The position numbers were made by a program, and so were the translations under genes. From Nonomuraea rhodomycinica (GTDB lineage Bacteria; Actinomycetota; Actinomycetes; Streptosporangiales; Streptosporangiaceae), in assembly GCF_013363995.1 (NCBI RefSeq), contig NZ_JABWGO010000008.1, positions 310,001 to 374,000 on the forward strand: a stretch of DNA of 64,000 nucleotides, read 5' to 3'. Under the pieces are notes generated by a model. The model searched no databases, was not told the origin of the DNA, and saw only the letters and a program-made list of their open reading frames with translations. The number at the start of each line of letters is the position of its first letter. Position 1 is the stretch's first letter. Positions 25,380 through 35,050 of the stretch are shown one piece after another.

Positions 25380-26954
25380 CTAGCGGTCCAGGATGGCCTC
25401 CTCGAAGTCGAGCTGGGCCATCACCTCGCGCATCACCTCGTCGTCGAGGCTGCGCTCGTCGCGCAGCCGGACGAACACCTCGCGCTCGGCGCGCAGCATG
25501 TCGCGGCGCAGCCGGCGATAGAGCGCGCTCGGCGTCTCGGCGCCGCCCTGCGCGGTGCCCCCGCCCAGGCGCTCCCAGGCGGTGAGCGAGCGCCGCCACG
25601 ACTTCTCCTTGAGCTGGTCGACGACCTGCTTCTGGATCTCGTCCGGCTCGCCGCCCTCGGCCTCCATGGCCCGGTCCAGCGCCTCCAGGCCCGCGGTGAG
25701 CGCCGCCTGCTGGGCACTGGCCTCGGCCAGCAGGTCCTGGTAGCGCTCCTCGTCGCTGGACACGCGCAGCCGCCGGATCAGCGCGGGGAACGACAGCCCC
25801 TGCACCAGCAGCGTGCCGATGACGGTGGTGAAGGTCAGGAACAGCAGCATGGGCCGGCCCGGCACGTCGTCCGGGATGGCGAACGCGGCGGCCAGCGACA
25901 CCACGCCCCGCATGCCGGCCCAGCTCACGATCACCACCTGCGCGGGCGCGGGCCTGTCGTCGCCGCGCCGCAGCAGCCTCGGCACGTACGCCGCGGGGAA
26001 CATCCAGGCGAAGCGCACCAGCACCGTCACCAGGAACACCACGCCCGCGTACAGCGCCAGCTCCGCCGCGCCGTAGCCGCCGACGCCCCGCACGACCGTC
26101 ACGAGCTGGAGGCCGATCAGCGCGAACACGATCGTCTCCAGGAAGAAGTCGGTCACCTTCCACACCGACGCCGACACCAGCCGCGTGCCGAACCCGCGCA
26201 GGTGCATCTGGTTGCCCAGGTAGAGGCCGACGACGACCACGCAGATCACGCCCGAGGCGTGGACCGACTCGGCCGCGAGGTAGGCGGCGAACGGGATGAG
26301 CAGCATGAGCGTGTTCTCGACCAGCGAGTCGCGGGTGTGCCGGAACACCCAGGCGAACGCCAGCGCCAGCGCCAGGCCGATGCCCACGCCGGCCGCCGCC
26401 GCGTACACGAACTCGCCGGCCGCCATCGCCAGGTCCACCGTGGCGCCCGTGGCCGCCCCGATGGCGACCCGGTAGGCGGTCAGCGCGGTCGCGTCGTTGA
26501 ACAGGCTCTCGCCGACGAGGATCGTCAGCGTCCGGCGCGGCAGGCCCAGCCGCCGGCCCACCGCGATCGCCGCCACCGCGTCGGGCGGCGCCACGATCGC
26601 GCCCAGCGCGAACGCCGCCGCCAGCGGCAGCTCGGGCAGCAGCAGGTGGACGGCCATGCCGACGGCGGCCGTGGTGACCAGCACCAGGCCCACCGACAGC
26701 AGCGCCACCGGCCGCCACACGTCGCGCAGCCGCAGGTAGGAGCTGTCGAGCGCGGCCGAGTAGAGCAGCGGCGGCAGGAACACGAACAGCACCAGCTCGG
26801 GGTCGAGCGGGATGGCCGGGACCACCGGGGAGACGATCAGCCCGGCCGCCACGAGCAGCAGCGGCGCCGGCCAGCCCCGGCGACGGGCCACGGCCGCCAC
26901 GGCCACGGCGCCGCCGGCGACGAGGAGCAGCTGGAGTCCCGTGGTCGCGTTCAC
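25380..26954 (-). CDS. Na+/H+ antiporter, CPA1 (NhaP) family
   Basis: A 524-aa cation/proton antiporter. It has about twelve membrane helices with the family motifs FVFLPPLLYSAALD, GAIVAPPDAVAAIAVGRRLG and GESLFNDATAL (the essential Asp), followed by a roughly 120-residue charged cytoplasmic tail that contains possible coiled-coil. It exchanges Na+ or K+ for H+ in pH and salt homeostasis. The start at GTG 26954 is the best fit to family length but has no good ribosome binding site. The open frame continues upstream through the 17-bp repeat region with residues that look non-natural, so I do not include them. Confidence 0.85.
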   Translation of the reverse strand: MNATTGLQLLLVAGGAVAVAAVARRRGWPAPLLLVAAGLIVSPVVPAIPLDPELVLFVFLPPLLYSAALDSSYLRLRDVWRPVALLSVGLVLVTTAAVGMAVHLLLPELPLAAAFALGAIVAPPDAVAAIAVGRRLGLPRRTLTILVGESLFNDATALTAYRVAIGAATGATVDLAMAAGEFVYAAAAGVGIGLALALAFAWVFRHTRDSLVENTLMLLIPFAAYLAAESVHASGVICVVVVGLYLGNQMHLRGFGTRLVSASVWKVTDFFLETIVFALIGLQLVTVVRGVGGYGAAELALYAGVVFLVTVLVRFAWMFPAAYVPRLLRRGDDRPAPAQVVIVSWAGMRGVVSLAAAFAIPDDVPGRPMLLFLTFTTVIGTLLVQGLSFPALIRRLRVSSDEERYQDLLAEASAQQAALTAGLEALDRAMEAEGGEPDEIQKQVVDQLKEKSWRRSLTAWERLGGGTAQGGAETPSALYRRLRRDMLRAEREVFVRLRDERSLDDEVMREVMAQLDFEEAILDR

Positions 26955-27070
26955 CGGGCACGCCCAGGGGAGGTCGCGGGACGATGGGACACTTCGGGCC
27001 CTCCTCGGCAACGGGTCGGGACGCGGCCCCGCTCCGTGCGGGGACGGGCCCGCCCCCACCGCCGGGACGG

Positions 27071-27200
27071 CCGCACCACTGGAACAGCCGCACCACTGGG
27101 ACAGCCGCACCACTGGGACAGCCGCAGCACTGGGACGACCCACCACTGGAACAGCCGCACCACTGGGACAGCCGCACCACTGGGACGACCCACCGCGGGG
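27071..27200. repeat. 17-bp tandem repeat, about 8 units, upstream of the antiporter gene
   Basis: Units of CCGCACCACTGGGACAG repeat at 17-bp (twice 16-bp) spacing: the ACCACT core recurs at 27075, 27092, 27109, 27126 (as AGCACT), 27142, 27159 and 27176, with a decayed copy at 27192. The whole 26955-27300 gap is this array plus GC-rich flanks; I see no gene in it. The array sits 120-250 bp before the antiporter start. Confidence 0.9.
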
Positions 27201-27300
27201 ACGGCCTCCCCGCCGGGGGACGCGCCGCCTCCATCATGCCGTGCCCGGCCGCGACCAGGTCACCTGCCTCCCGCCCGGACCGCCCGCTCAGGGGCGGGGT

Positions 27301-28743
27301 TCACCAGTCGCGGCGATTGTCCCGGTCGTCGTGCTGCTGGTCCGGGCGCAGGCGCTCGCCCGTGGAGAACATGGGGTCCCCGACGTACGGGCGCGACAGC
27401 GGGTCGTCGTGCCGGTACGCCTGGCCCTGCTCGGGCGTACCCAGCGCGAGCAGCGGGTCCACCGGGTTGGCGGGCGGCGGGTAGGCCGGGTAGTCCTGGC
27501 CGGAGTAGTCGCGGGCCGGGGCGGGCTGGTCCAGCGAGGCGTAGCCGTCGCGCACCCGGTAGGAGTCGCCGCTCTGGTACGGCTCCTGCTGCCGGTACGG
27601 CTCCGGCTCGGCCCGGCGGGCGGCGGCCCGCTGCGGCATGGAGCGGCGGCGCCCGGCGCCGGGGATGCCGTGCATCGGCGTGCCGAGCCCGGCGGCGCCG
27701 AGGTCGGCCTCGGGCGCGGCGGCACGCCCCTGCTGCTGGTAGCCGAGGTCGTCGTGGGCGTAGCGGTCACGGCCGTGCCGGTCCGGTGCCCGCCCGCCGA
27801 ACGGGTCGGACGCCTGCGAGGGGAAGCCGAGCGGGTCGGTGGAGTGGGGCGGCGCCTGCCGTTCGCGGGGAAGCTGGTATCGGGGCTCACCGGCGACCGG
27901 GTGCGGGCCTGAGAAGGGATCGGGGTCGAGGCTGTACTGCGGGCCGCTCGGGGTGTCGTCCACGTACTGGGGGCCGGTGAACGGCTCCTGCCGCTGCGGG
28001 TCGGCGTACTGCTGGCCGGAGGGGGAGCGGCCGGCGGACGGGTCGGCGTACTGGGGGCCGGAGAAGGGCGGCCGCTCGCCGTACTGGCCGGCCGAGGTGT
28101 CGGCGTACGGGGAGGAGTCGGCGTACTGGCCGGGGTCGGCGTAGGCATCACGCCGGGCGGACGAGGTGTCGGCGTAGGGCGAGGAGTCGCCGTACGCGGA
28201 GGAGTCGCCGTACGCGGAGGAGTCACTGTACGCGGAGGAGTCGCCGTAGGAGGGGTCGCCGTACGGGGAGGGGTCGCCGTACTGGCCCGCCGAGGAGTCG
28301 GTGTAGGGGTCGCGCTGGGCGGGCGGCTCGCTGTAGGAGGCCACCAGCTTGTCCTGCCGCGGCGGGGTGCCGCGCGCGACCAGCACGTCGGTGGGCGACA
28401 GGGTGGCCGTGGGGCGTTCCTCGGGCTGCTGCGGGACCGGCGGCGGCGTGAGGTTCTGGGGCCGCTGGTACTGGCCGGTGCCGGGGATCACCTCGGTGCC
28501 CGGGTCCTGCTCGGCCGGCGCGGCGGGCTGCTCGCCGCTGGCCTCCGCGTAGCCGTCGTCGAGGGTGTCGAGGAGACGTCCGACGTCGTCCATCGGCATG
28601 CGGAAGCTGGCGGTGCACATCTCTCCCCGCCAGAGGCTGAGAACGAGGGTGCCCTCGTGCCAGGTGACCCGGAGACACCGCTCCTGCCCCCGGGCATCGA
28701 AGAACACTTCGCCGAACGACGGCAACGGGACAACTTCCGACAT
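27301..28743 (-). CDS. Low-complexity Tyr/Ser/Asp/Pro-rich protein with a small N-terminal domain
   Basis: A 480-aa protein of unknown function. Residues 1 to about 75 form a folded, beta-rich domain (RCLRVTWHEGTLVLSLWRGE, ending in the helix DDVGRLLDTLDDGYAE). The rest looks disordered: many short repeats such as SSAYGDSS, PYADTS and FSGPQYADPS, then Gln/Arg/Pro-rich sequence and an acidic-basic tail ending DNRRDW. There is no signal peptide or membrane segment. The ATG at 28743 has AGGA 8 nt upstream. It is divergent from the DinG-like helicase; the gap contains three ATCCGG direct repeats. Scaffolding or condensate-like behaviour is possible but is a guess. Confidence 0.75.
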   Translation of the reverse strand: MSEVVPLPSFGEVFFDARGQERCLRVTWHEGTLVLSLWRGEMCTASFRMPMDDVGRLLDTLDDGYAEASGEQPAAPAEQDPGTEVIPGTGQYQRPQNLTPPPVPQQPEERPTATLSPTDVLVARGTPPRQDKLVASYSEPPAQRDPYTDSSAGQYGDPSPYGDPSYGDSSAYSDSSAYGDSSAYGDSSPYADTSSARRDAYADPGQYADSSPYADTSAGQYGERPPFSGPQYADPSAGRSPSGQQYADPQRQEPFTGPQYVDDTPSGPQYSLDPDPFSGPHPVAGEPRYQLPRERQAPPHSTDPLGFPSQASDPFGGRAPDRHGRDRYAHDDLGYQQQGRAAAPEADLGAAGLGTPMHGIPGAGRRRSMPQRAAARRAEPEPYRQQEPYQSGDSYRVRDGYASLDQPAPARDYSGQDYPAYPPPANPVDPLLALGTPEQGQAYRHDDPLSRPYVGDPMFSTGERLRPDQQHDDRDNRRDW

Positions 28744-28979
28744 AGGGGACATCCTGCGATAACCAGCCCTTATTCGTCCACTCAACCCCGGATAACTCTA
28801 CTTAACCGGATTTACCGGATTCACCATCCCCATCCTGGACCCATCTGGTCACAGGAGGAAGACCAGTTGGAGTCCCGGTCGTTCAGTGTGCCATGCGGGC
28901 CGCCGGGTGTGTCCCGCGAACGCCGGGATGCGCATGGCCGATCACACCGCGTTCGGCGCCGGGGACCCGCGAATGCGGG

Positions 28980-28985
28980 TAGCGT
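28980..28985 (+). promoter_or_regulatory. -10 element TAGCGT, leaderless start of dinG-like gene
   Basis: TAGCGT ends 8 nt before the GTG at 28994, and no Shine-Dalgarno lies between. Confidence 0.5.
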
Positions 28986-28993
28986 TTAGTGCC

Positions 28994-31045
28994 GTGCCGG
29001 ACTCCCATCTCCCCGCAGTGGACGAACTGCTCAGCATCGCGGTCAACGCTCTCGGAGGGAGCGAGCGGCAGGGGCAGATCACCATGGTCAACGCCGTCCA
29101 GCGGGCCATCGACCGCAAGGAGCACCTCGCGGTCCAGGCCGGCACGGGCACCGGCAAGTCGCTGGCCTACCTGGTCCCCTCGATCCGGCACGCCATGGAC
29201 ACCGACAAGCCCGTGGTGATCTCCACGGCGACCATCGCGCTGCAGCGCCAGCTCGTCGACCGCGACCTGCCGCGCCTGTCCGAGGCGCTGGCCAAGGAGC
29301 TGCCGCACGAGCCGACGTTCGCCATCCTCAAGGGCCGGCGCAACTACCTGTGCCGCTACAAGGCGACCGCCGGCTGGCCCGAGGAGGACGAGCAGGACCA
29401 GCTCTTCGACCCGCGCGAGGTCAGCGCCACGGGCCGCATGGTCCAGCGCATCCAGGAATGGGCCGAGGAGACCGAGACCGGCGACCGCGACGAGCTGGTC
29501 CCCGGCGTCAGCGAGCAGGCGTGGCGGCAGTTCTCCGTCAGCGCCCAGGAGTGCCTGGGCGCCAGCCGCTGCCCCAGCGGCGCCGAGTGCTTCGCCGAGA
29601 TGGCCCGCGCCCGCGCCGGCGAGGTGGACGTCGTCGTCACCAACCACGCGCTGCTGGCCATCGACGCCATGGGCGAGCTGCCGGTGCTGCCCGAGCACGA
29701 CACGGTCGTGGTCGACGAGGCCCACGAGCTGGTCGACCGGGTGACGTCCGTGGTGACCGGGGAGCTGTCGGAGACGTCGGTCACGCTGGCCGTACGACGG
29801 GTGGCGCGGCTCATCGAGCAGCCGATCGCCGACCAGCTCATGGAGGCCGGCGAGGACCTCAAGGCGCTGCTGGCCGCCGCGCCCGCGGGCCGCGTCGACG
29901 AGCTGCCGCAGGTGCTCGGGATGACGCTGGCGCTGGTGCGCGACGCCGCGGCGCGCTGCGTCACCGCGCTCGGGCCGCGCGGCGCCGACAAGGACGACCC
30001 CGACCGCGCCGGACAGCGCAAGGCCGCCTTCACGGCGCTGGACGAGGTGCACGACACGGCCGTGCGCATGCTGGAGGCCTACGGCCACGCCACGGAGGCC
30101 GACCGGGCCGAGGTGGTCTGGCTCGACGCGGGCAGCGACCGGCGCCCGCCCACGCTGCGCGTCGCGCCGCTGGGCGTGGCCGGCATGCTGCGCGAGCGGC
30201 TGTTCGGTGACCGCACGGTGGTGCTCACCTCGGCCACGCTGGCCCTCGGCGGCACCTTCGACGGCATGGCCCGCCAGTGGGGCCTGGCCGGCCCCAGCGC
30301 GAGCGGCCCGGGCGCCGGCGGCCCGGGCGCGGGCGGCGCCGACGCCTCCGCCGCCGAGCCGGTCAAGGCCGGCGAGTGGCAGGGCATCGACGTGGGCTCG
30401 CCGTTCGACCACCAGCGCGCGGGCATCCTGTACGTCGCCAAGCACCTCCCCCAGCCGGGCCGCGACGGGCTCCCCCAGGCATACCTCGACGAGATCACCG
30501 AGCTGATCAAGGCGGCCGGGGGGCGGACGCTGGGCCTGTTCTCCTCGATGCGGGCCGCCAAGGCCGCCACCGAGGCGCTGCGCGACCGGCTGGACGTGCC
30601 GCTGCTGTGCCAGGGCGACGACTCGACGATGCTGCTGGTCAAGCAGTTCGCCGAGGACGAGCCGACGTGCCTGTTCGGCACGCTGTCGCTGTGGCAGGGC
30701 GTGGACGTGCCGGGGCCGTCGCTCCGGCTGGTGATCATCGACCGGGTGCCCTTCCCGCGCCCGGACGACCCGCTGACCTCCGCCCGGCAGCGCCACGTGG
30801 CGGCCAAGGGCGGCAACGGGTTCATGTCGGTCGCCGCCACCCACGCCGCGCTCCTGCTCGCCCAGGGCACGGGGCGGCTGCTGCGCTCGCAGCACGACAA
30901 GGGCGTCATCGCGGTGCTCGACCCCCGGCTGGCCACGGCCCGCTACAGCGGTTTCCTGCTCGGGTCGCTGCCGCCGTTCTGGCGCACCACCGACCCGGCC
31001 GTCCCCCGCGCCGCCCTCAAGCGCCTGTCCACCGAGCCGTCCTGA
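28994..31045 (+). CDS. dinG: DinG/XPD-family ATP-dependent DNA helicase
   Basis: A 683-aa superfamily 2 helicase. Motif I is QAGTGTGKS (about residue 50). Four cysteines suited to a 4Fe-4S cluster lie between about residues 120 and 215 (YLCRYK, then ECLGASRCPSGAECF). Motif II is VVVDEAHE (about 238), and motif VI is QGTGRLLRS near the C-terminus. It would unwind 5'-3' at forks, R-loops or damaged DNA. A Gly/Ala/Ser-rich insert (about 435-458) is probably a loop. I chose GTG 28994 because of the TANNNT box and homology length; longer starts up to 28928 exist. It ends facing the SGNH hydrolase operon. Confidence 0.9.
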   Translation: MPDSHLPAVDELLSIAVNALGGSERQGQITMVNAVQRAIDRKEHLAVQAGTGTGKSLAYLVPSIRHAMDTDKPVVISTATIALQRQLVDRDLPRLSEALAKELPHEPTFAILKGRRNYLCRYKATAGWPEEDEQDQLFDPREVSATGRMVQRIQEWAEETETGDRDELVPGVSEQAWRQFSVSAQECLGASRCPSGAECFAEMARARAGEVDVVVTNHALLAIDAMGELPVLPEHDTVVVDEAHELVDRVTSVVTGELSETSVTLAVRRVARLIEQPIADQLMEAGEDLKALLAAAPAGRVDELPQVLGMTLALVRDAAARCVTALGPRGADKDDPDRAGQRKAAFTALDEVHDTAVRMLEAYGHATEADRAEVVWLDAGSDRRPPTLRVAPLGVAGMLRERLFGDRTVVLTSATLALGGTFDGMARQWGLAGPSASGPGAGGPGAGGADASAAEPVKAGEWQGIDVGSPFDHQRAGILYVAKHLPQPGRDGLPQAYLDEITELIKAAGGRTLGLFSSMRAAKAATEALRDRLDVPLLCQGDDSTMLLVKQFAEDEPTCLFGTLSLWQGVDVPGPSLRLVIIDRVPFPRPDDPLTSARQRHVAAKGGNGFMSVAATHAALLLAQGTGRLLRSQHDKGVIAVLDPRLATARYSGFLLGSLPPFWRTTDPAVPRAALKRLSTEPS

Positions 31046-31479
31046 CGACGTCCTGAGCTCCTGGCCGCGGCTGGATCGCCGTTGCCGATCAGCCGCCTGC
31101 TCGGCAGCAGGCCGCGGGCACTCGCCCGCAGCGGGCGGCCGCGGCCTCGCCGGCATGCCTGACCGGCCTGCGGCACCATCGCCTCCGGCCCACGCGCGGC
31201 GACGCCCTGCGCCGGATCTCCCTTCCCCCTACCGGGACGCGCGCTCTCCCAGGGCTCGGCAGCGGCGTTCGCCCTTCCCCCGGAAACGCGCACTCTCCCA
31301 GGGGCTCAGGACCGCATCCGCCCGCCTCGGGGACGCCCGCCCTTCCTCCGGAAGTCCCTCCCCTGGAGGCACCGACCGTGCGCCAGGCGACCCCCGCCCG
31401 TCTCGTACTTCCGCCCCGAAAGGTCCTCAGCCCCGTGCGGCGACCCGCACGGGGACGCCCGGGGAGCCTCGAAAGGCCC
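31046..31479. other. Non-coding spacer between convergent genes
   Basis: About 430 bp between the helicase and SGNH hydrolase stops. It holds nested hairpins at 31096-31146 and, further on, a degenerate C-rich repeat (CTTCCCCC and CTCTCCCAGGG segments recur two or three times at 31210-31370). No credible gene was found on either strand. Confidence 0.6.
31096..31146. terminator. Bidirectional terminator candidate
   Basis: Two adjacent structures: CCTGCT/AGCAGG (31096-31111) and GGCCGCGG (31110-31117) with CCGCGGCC (31139-31146), whose interior pairs again as GCCCGC/GCGGGC. They lie between convergent genes. Confidence 0.5.
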
Positions 31480-32247
31480 TCAGGGAACGTCAGGAGCCCA
31501 GGGCGCGAGCTCGGGCCGCTTCGGGTCGAGCCCGTCGCCCGAGGAGGTGCCGCGCAGGCGGCGCCCCACCCACGGCACCAGGTACTCGCGCACCCACTGC
31601 GCGTCCTCGCGCCGCCGCGCCCGGGGGTCGGTGGTGCGCTCCGGCCACACCTTGCGCCAGTCGTCGAACGGCACGCCCAGCACGTCGAGCACGCGGGCCG
31701 CGACCAGCCGATGGCCGTCCTCGTTCATGTGCAGCCGGTCCTCGCTCCAGGCCCGCCAGTCGCGCAGCCCCTGCATCGACCACTGGTCGACCAGCCTGCA
31801 CCCGTACAGGTCGGCGATCGAGCGGATGTGCAGGTAGAAGATCGCGAACCGGCCGCGCAGACGCCGCATCAGCGGCGTGTCGCGCGGATCGACGCCCGTG
31901 AACAGCAGCACGTCGGCCCCGCACGTCCGCAGGTCGCGCACGGCCCGGGCGAGGGTCTTGGCCATGACGTCGGGGTCGCTGCCCGGCCGCAGCAGGTCGT
32001 TGCCCCCGGCGCACAGGCTCACCAGGTCGGGCGCCATCGCGACGGCCTGCGGCACCTGCTCCTCGACGATCTGGTCGAGCAGCTTGCCGCGCACCGCGAG
32101 GTTGGCGTAGCGGAAGGAGGGATTGTCCTCGGCCAGGCGCTCGGCGACCCGGTCGGCCCAGCCGCGGAAGCGGCCGTCGGGGCCGGGGTCGTTGAGCCCC
32201 TCGGTGAAGCTGTCGCCGAGCGCGACGAAGGAACCGTGATGTCTCAT
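31480..32247 (-). CDS. SGNH/GDSL-family hydrolase
   Basis: A 255-aa esterase-like enzyme. Block I is VALGDSFTEG (nucleophile Ser12 region), block II has the oxyanion Gly (VRGKLLDQ), block III is SLCAGGNDLL, and block V is EDRLHMNEDGHR with the catalytic Asp-His. It has no signal peptide, so it is likely cytoplasmic, possibly an O-deacetylase or thioesterase. It follows aroB by 7 nt and belongs to the shikimate operon, though the link to aromatic biosynthesis is unclear. The ATG has no ribosome binding site of its own; coupling from aroB is likely. Confidence 0.85.
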   Translation of the reverse strand: MRHHGSFVALGDSFTEGLNDPGPDGRFRGWADRVAERLAEDNPSFRYANLAVRGKLLDQIVEEQVPQAVAMAPDLVSLCAGGNDLLRPGSDPDVMAKTLARAVRDLRTCGADVLLFTGVDPRDTPLMRRLRGRFAIFYLHIRSIADLYGCRLVDQWSMQGLRDWRAWSEDRLHMNEDGHRLVAARVLDVLGVPFDDWRKVWPERTTDPRARRREDAQWVREYLVPWVGRRLRGTSSGDGLDPKRPELAPWAPDVP

Positions 32248-32254
32248 GACGGTG

Positions 32255-33331
32255 TCAGCGGGAGATCTCCTGGTAGGCGGCTTCGAGCAGCTCCTCCGAC
32301 GGGTCCTCCAGGCGGCCCGGCTGGGCCAGCCCGTCGAGGACCACGAAACGCTGCTTGGCGCCGCGGTTCTTCTTGTCCAGCCGCATGTGGTCGCGCAGGC
32401 GCGGCCAGGCGTCGGCGCGGTAGCCGGTGGGCAGGCCGACGGCGGTGAGGATGGACCGGGTGCGCTCGACGAGGTCGGCGCCGACCCGGCCGTCGAGGCG
32501 GGACAGCTCGGCCGCGTAGACCATGCCGATGGCGACGGCCTCGCCGTGGCGCATCTGGTAGTGCTCGGCGCGTTCGATGGCGTGGCCGAGGGTGTGGCCG
32601 TAGTTGAGGATCTCGCGCAGCCCGGCCTCGCGCAGGTCGGCGCCCACGACGTCGGCCTTGACCCGGATCTTGCGCTCGATCAGCTCGCGCGTGTGGCGGC
32701 CCTCGGGCCGGGTGGCGTCGGCGGGGTCCTGCTCGACGAGGTCGAGGATGACCGGGTCGGCGATGAACCCGCCCTTGATGACCTCCGCCAGGCCCGCGAC
32801 GTAGTCGGCGCGCGGCATGCTGGTCAGCGTCGTCAGGTCGCACAGCACGCCGGCCGGAGGCAGGAACGTGCCGACGAGGTTCTTGCCCTCGGGCGTGTCG
32901 ATGCCGTTCTTGCCGCCGACCGCGGCGTCGACCATGGCCAGCAGCGTCGTCGGCACCAGCACCACCTGGACGCCGCGCAGCCACGTGCCGGCCACGAACC
33001 CCGCCAGGTCGGTCGTGGCCCCGCCACCGACGCCCACCACGGCGTCGGAACGGGTCACGCCGTAGCGGCCGAACGCCGACCACAACTGCGCCGCGACCTC
33101 GACGGTCTTGGCCTGCTCGCCGTCGGGCACGGGCAGCGCGACCACGTCGTACCCGGCGTCGGACAGCGACGCGCACACCGGGCGGGCGATCTCCGGCAGC
33201 CCGGCCGGGTGCACCACGGCGACCGTGCGCACCCCCGGCTTGAGCAGCGTCGGCAGCTCGCCCAGCACACCCGTGCCGACCACCACGTCGTACGGGCTGT
33301 CGCCGCGCACGGTGATCCTGGTCGCGGTCAT
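32255..33331 (-). CDS. aroB: 3-dehydroquinate synthase
   Basis: A 358-aa enzyme of the shikimate pathway that closes DAHP into 3-dehydroquinate using NAD+ and a divalent metal. Diagnostic stretches are DGEQAKTVEVAAQLW, the NAD-binding GVGGGATTDLAGFVAGTWLRG, the KNGIDTPEGKN loop, and metal ligands in LNYGHTLGHAIE and RHGEAVAIGM. The start ATG overlaps the aroK stop (ATGA). It is fourth in the minus-strand prepilin peptidase-aroC-aroK-aroB-hydrolase operon. Confidence 0.96.
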   Translation of the reverse strand: MTATRITVRGDSPYDVVVGTGVLGELPTLLKPGVRTVAVVHPAGLPEIARPVCASLSDAGYDVVALPVPDGEQAKTVEVAAQLWSAFGRYGVTRSDAVVGVGGGATTDLAGFVAGTWLRGVQVVLVPTTLLAMVDAAVGGKNGIDTPEGKNLVGTFLPPAGVLCDLTTLTSMPRADYVAGLAEVIKGGFIADPVILDLVEQDPADATRPEGRHTRELIERKIRVKADVVGADLREAGLREILNYGHTLGHAIERAEHYQMRHGEAVAIGMVYAAELSRLDGRVGADLVERTRSILTAVGLPTGYRADAWPRLRDHMRLDKKNRGAKQRFVVLDGLAQPGRLEDPSEELLEAAYQEISR

Positions 33332-33828
33332 GACGCCAGCCCCTTCACGATCTCGTCGGCCAGCTCCTGCGGGGCGCGCTGGTCGGTGACGACGGTCAGG
33401 ACCGCGAGCCGCTCGTAGATCGGCCGCCGCTCCTCCATGAGCTTCTTGAGCCGGCTGCGCGGGTTGAGCACGAGCAGCGGCCGGGCCGAGGCGAGGCCGA
33501 CCCGCTGCACCGCGTCGGCCAGCCCCACCTGGAGATAGACGACGGGCTGACCGGCCAGCAGCGCCTGCGTCCCCTCGTCGAGCACGGCGCCGCCGCCGAG
33601 CGACAGCACGCCGTCGTGCTCGGCCAGGGCGCGGCGCACGGCCTCGCGCTCCAGCTCGCGGAAGCGCCCCTCGCCGTCCTCGACGAAGATGTCGGAGACC
33701 GGCTTGCCGGCGACGGCCTCGACGTCGGCGTCGGTGTCGCGGAAGGCGACGCCGAACCGCTCGGCGAGCAGGCGGCCGAGGGTGGTCTTGCCGGACCCGG
33801 GCGGTCCGATCAGCACGGCTCTGATCAC
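33328..33828 (-). CDS. aroK: Shikimate kinase
   Basis: A 166-aa kinase forming shikimate 3-phosphate. It has Walker [10 protein letters not shown], the shikimate-binding Asp in FRDTDADVE, the [16 protein letters not shown] segment, and the Gly-rich LSLGGGAVL, with a lid Arg near SARPLL. It starts at GTG 33828 overlapping the aroC stop by 4 nt and ends overlapping aroB, so aroC, aroK and aroB are translationally coupled. Confidence 0.96.
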   Translation of the reverse strand: MIRAVLIGPPGSGKTTLGRLLAERFGVAFRDTDADVEAVAGKPVSDIFVEDGEGRFRELEREAVRRALAEHDGVLSLGGGAVLDEGTQALLAGQPVVYLQVGLADAVQRVGLASARPLLVLNPRSRLKKLMEERRPIYERLAVLTVVTDQRAPQELADEIVKGLAS

Positions 33829-35006
33829 TTGATCACCATGGAGGAGAGGTAGCCGGACAGGTTGCGGGCGACTTCCTCGACGGAGTCGCCGCCGAACTTC
33901 TCGAGCGCGGCGTCGGCCAGCACGAGCGCGACCATCGCCTCGGCCACGACGCCCGCGGCGGGGACGGCGCACACGTCGGAGCGCTCGTGGTGGGCCTTGG
34001 CGGCCTCGCCGGTCCTCACGTCGATCGTGGCCAGCGCCCGCGGCACGGTCGAGATGGGCTTCATGGCGGCGCTGACCCGCAGGATCTCGCCGTTGGTCAT
34101 GCCGCCCTCGATGCCGCCGGCGCGGTTGGTGATGCGCTTGACGCCGTTCTCGGTGGTGTACTCGATCTCGTCGTGGGCGCGGGAGCCGGGCCGGCGCGCG
34201 GTCTCGAAGCCGTCGCCGACGGCCACGCCCTTGATCGCCTGGATGCCCATGAGGGCCCCGGCCAGCCGGGAGTCGAGGCGGCGGTCCCAGTGGGTGTAGC
34301 TGCCCAGGCCCGGCGGCAGGCCGTAGGCGAGCACCTCGACGACGCCGCCGAGCGTGTCGCCGTCCTTGTGCGCCTGGTCGATGACGGCGACCATGGCGGC
34401 GCTGCCCTCGGGGTCGGAGCAGCGCACCGGGTCGGCGTCGATCCGGGCCAGGTCGCCCGGACCGGGCAGGGTGTCGGCCGATGTCCTCGCGCCGCCGATC
34501 TCGGTGACGTGGCTGACGATGTCGACGCCGAGCGCCTGCTTGAGGAAGCGCCGGGCCACCTCGCCGAGCGCCACCCGGGCCGCCGTCTCGCGGGCGCTGG
34601 CCCGGTCGAGGACCTGCCGCGCGTCGTCGAACCCGTACTTCTGCATGCCGGCCAGGTCGGCGTGGCCGGGCCGGGGCCGCGAGCGCGGGGCGTTGCGCCC
34701 CAGCCCCTCCAGCTCGGCCGGGTCGACCGGGTCGGCGGCCATGACCTTCTCCCACTTGGGCCACTCGGTGTTGCCGACGCGCACCGCGACCGGGCTGCCC
34801 ATGGTGCGGCCGTGGCGGACGCCGCCGACGATCGTCACCTGGTCCTGCTCGAACTTCATCCGGGCGCCGCGGCCGTAGCCGAGACGGCGGCGGCGCAGCG
34901 CCTCGTCGATGGCGGCCGTGGTCACCTCGACCCCGGCCGGCAGGCCCTCCATGATGGCAACGAGCTCCGGCCCGTGGGACTCTCCGGCGGTCAACCAGCG
35001 CAACAT
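33825..35006 (-). CDS. aroC: Chorismate synthase
   Basis: A 393-aa enzyme that uses reduced FMN to form chorismate. The N-terminal [17 protein letters not shown], the [13 protein letters not shown] basic block, the middle [22 protein letters not shown] and the late MKPISTVP are all classic. The ATG at 35006 follows the stop of the prepilin peptidase gene by about 44 nt and has only a weak GGAAGA upstream. Length is normal for the family. Confidence 0.97.
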   Translation of the reverse strand: MLRWLTAGESHGPELVAIMEGLPAGVEVTTAAIDEALRRRRLGYGRGARMKFEQDQVTIVGGVRHGRTMGSPVAVRVGNTEWPKWEKVMAADPVDPAELEGLGRNAPRSRPRPGHADLAGMQKYGFDDARQVLDRASARETAARVALGEVARRFLKQALGVDIVSHVTEIGGARTSADTLPGPGDLARIDADPVRCSDPEGSAAMVAVIDQAHKDGDTLGGVVEVLAYGLPPGLGSYTHWDRRLDSRLAGALMGIQAIKGVAVGDGFETARRPGSRAHDEIEYTTENGVKRITNRAGGIEGGMTNGEILRVSAAMKPISTVPRALATIDVRTGEAAKAHHERSDVCAVPAAGVVAEAMVALVLADAALEKFGGDSVEEVARNLSGYLSSMVIK

Positions 35007-35050
35007 GCGTACAAGTCTTCCATGTCCCGGCCGGTGGGATGGCCGAACGT

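Noticed and set aside
25057-27237. A 726-codon minus-strand frame and the upstream extension of the antiporter
   Set aside because: The first is out of frame with the antiporter motifs; the second reads through the 17-bp repeats. Neither shows a domain.
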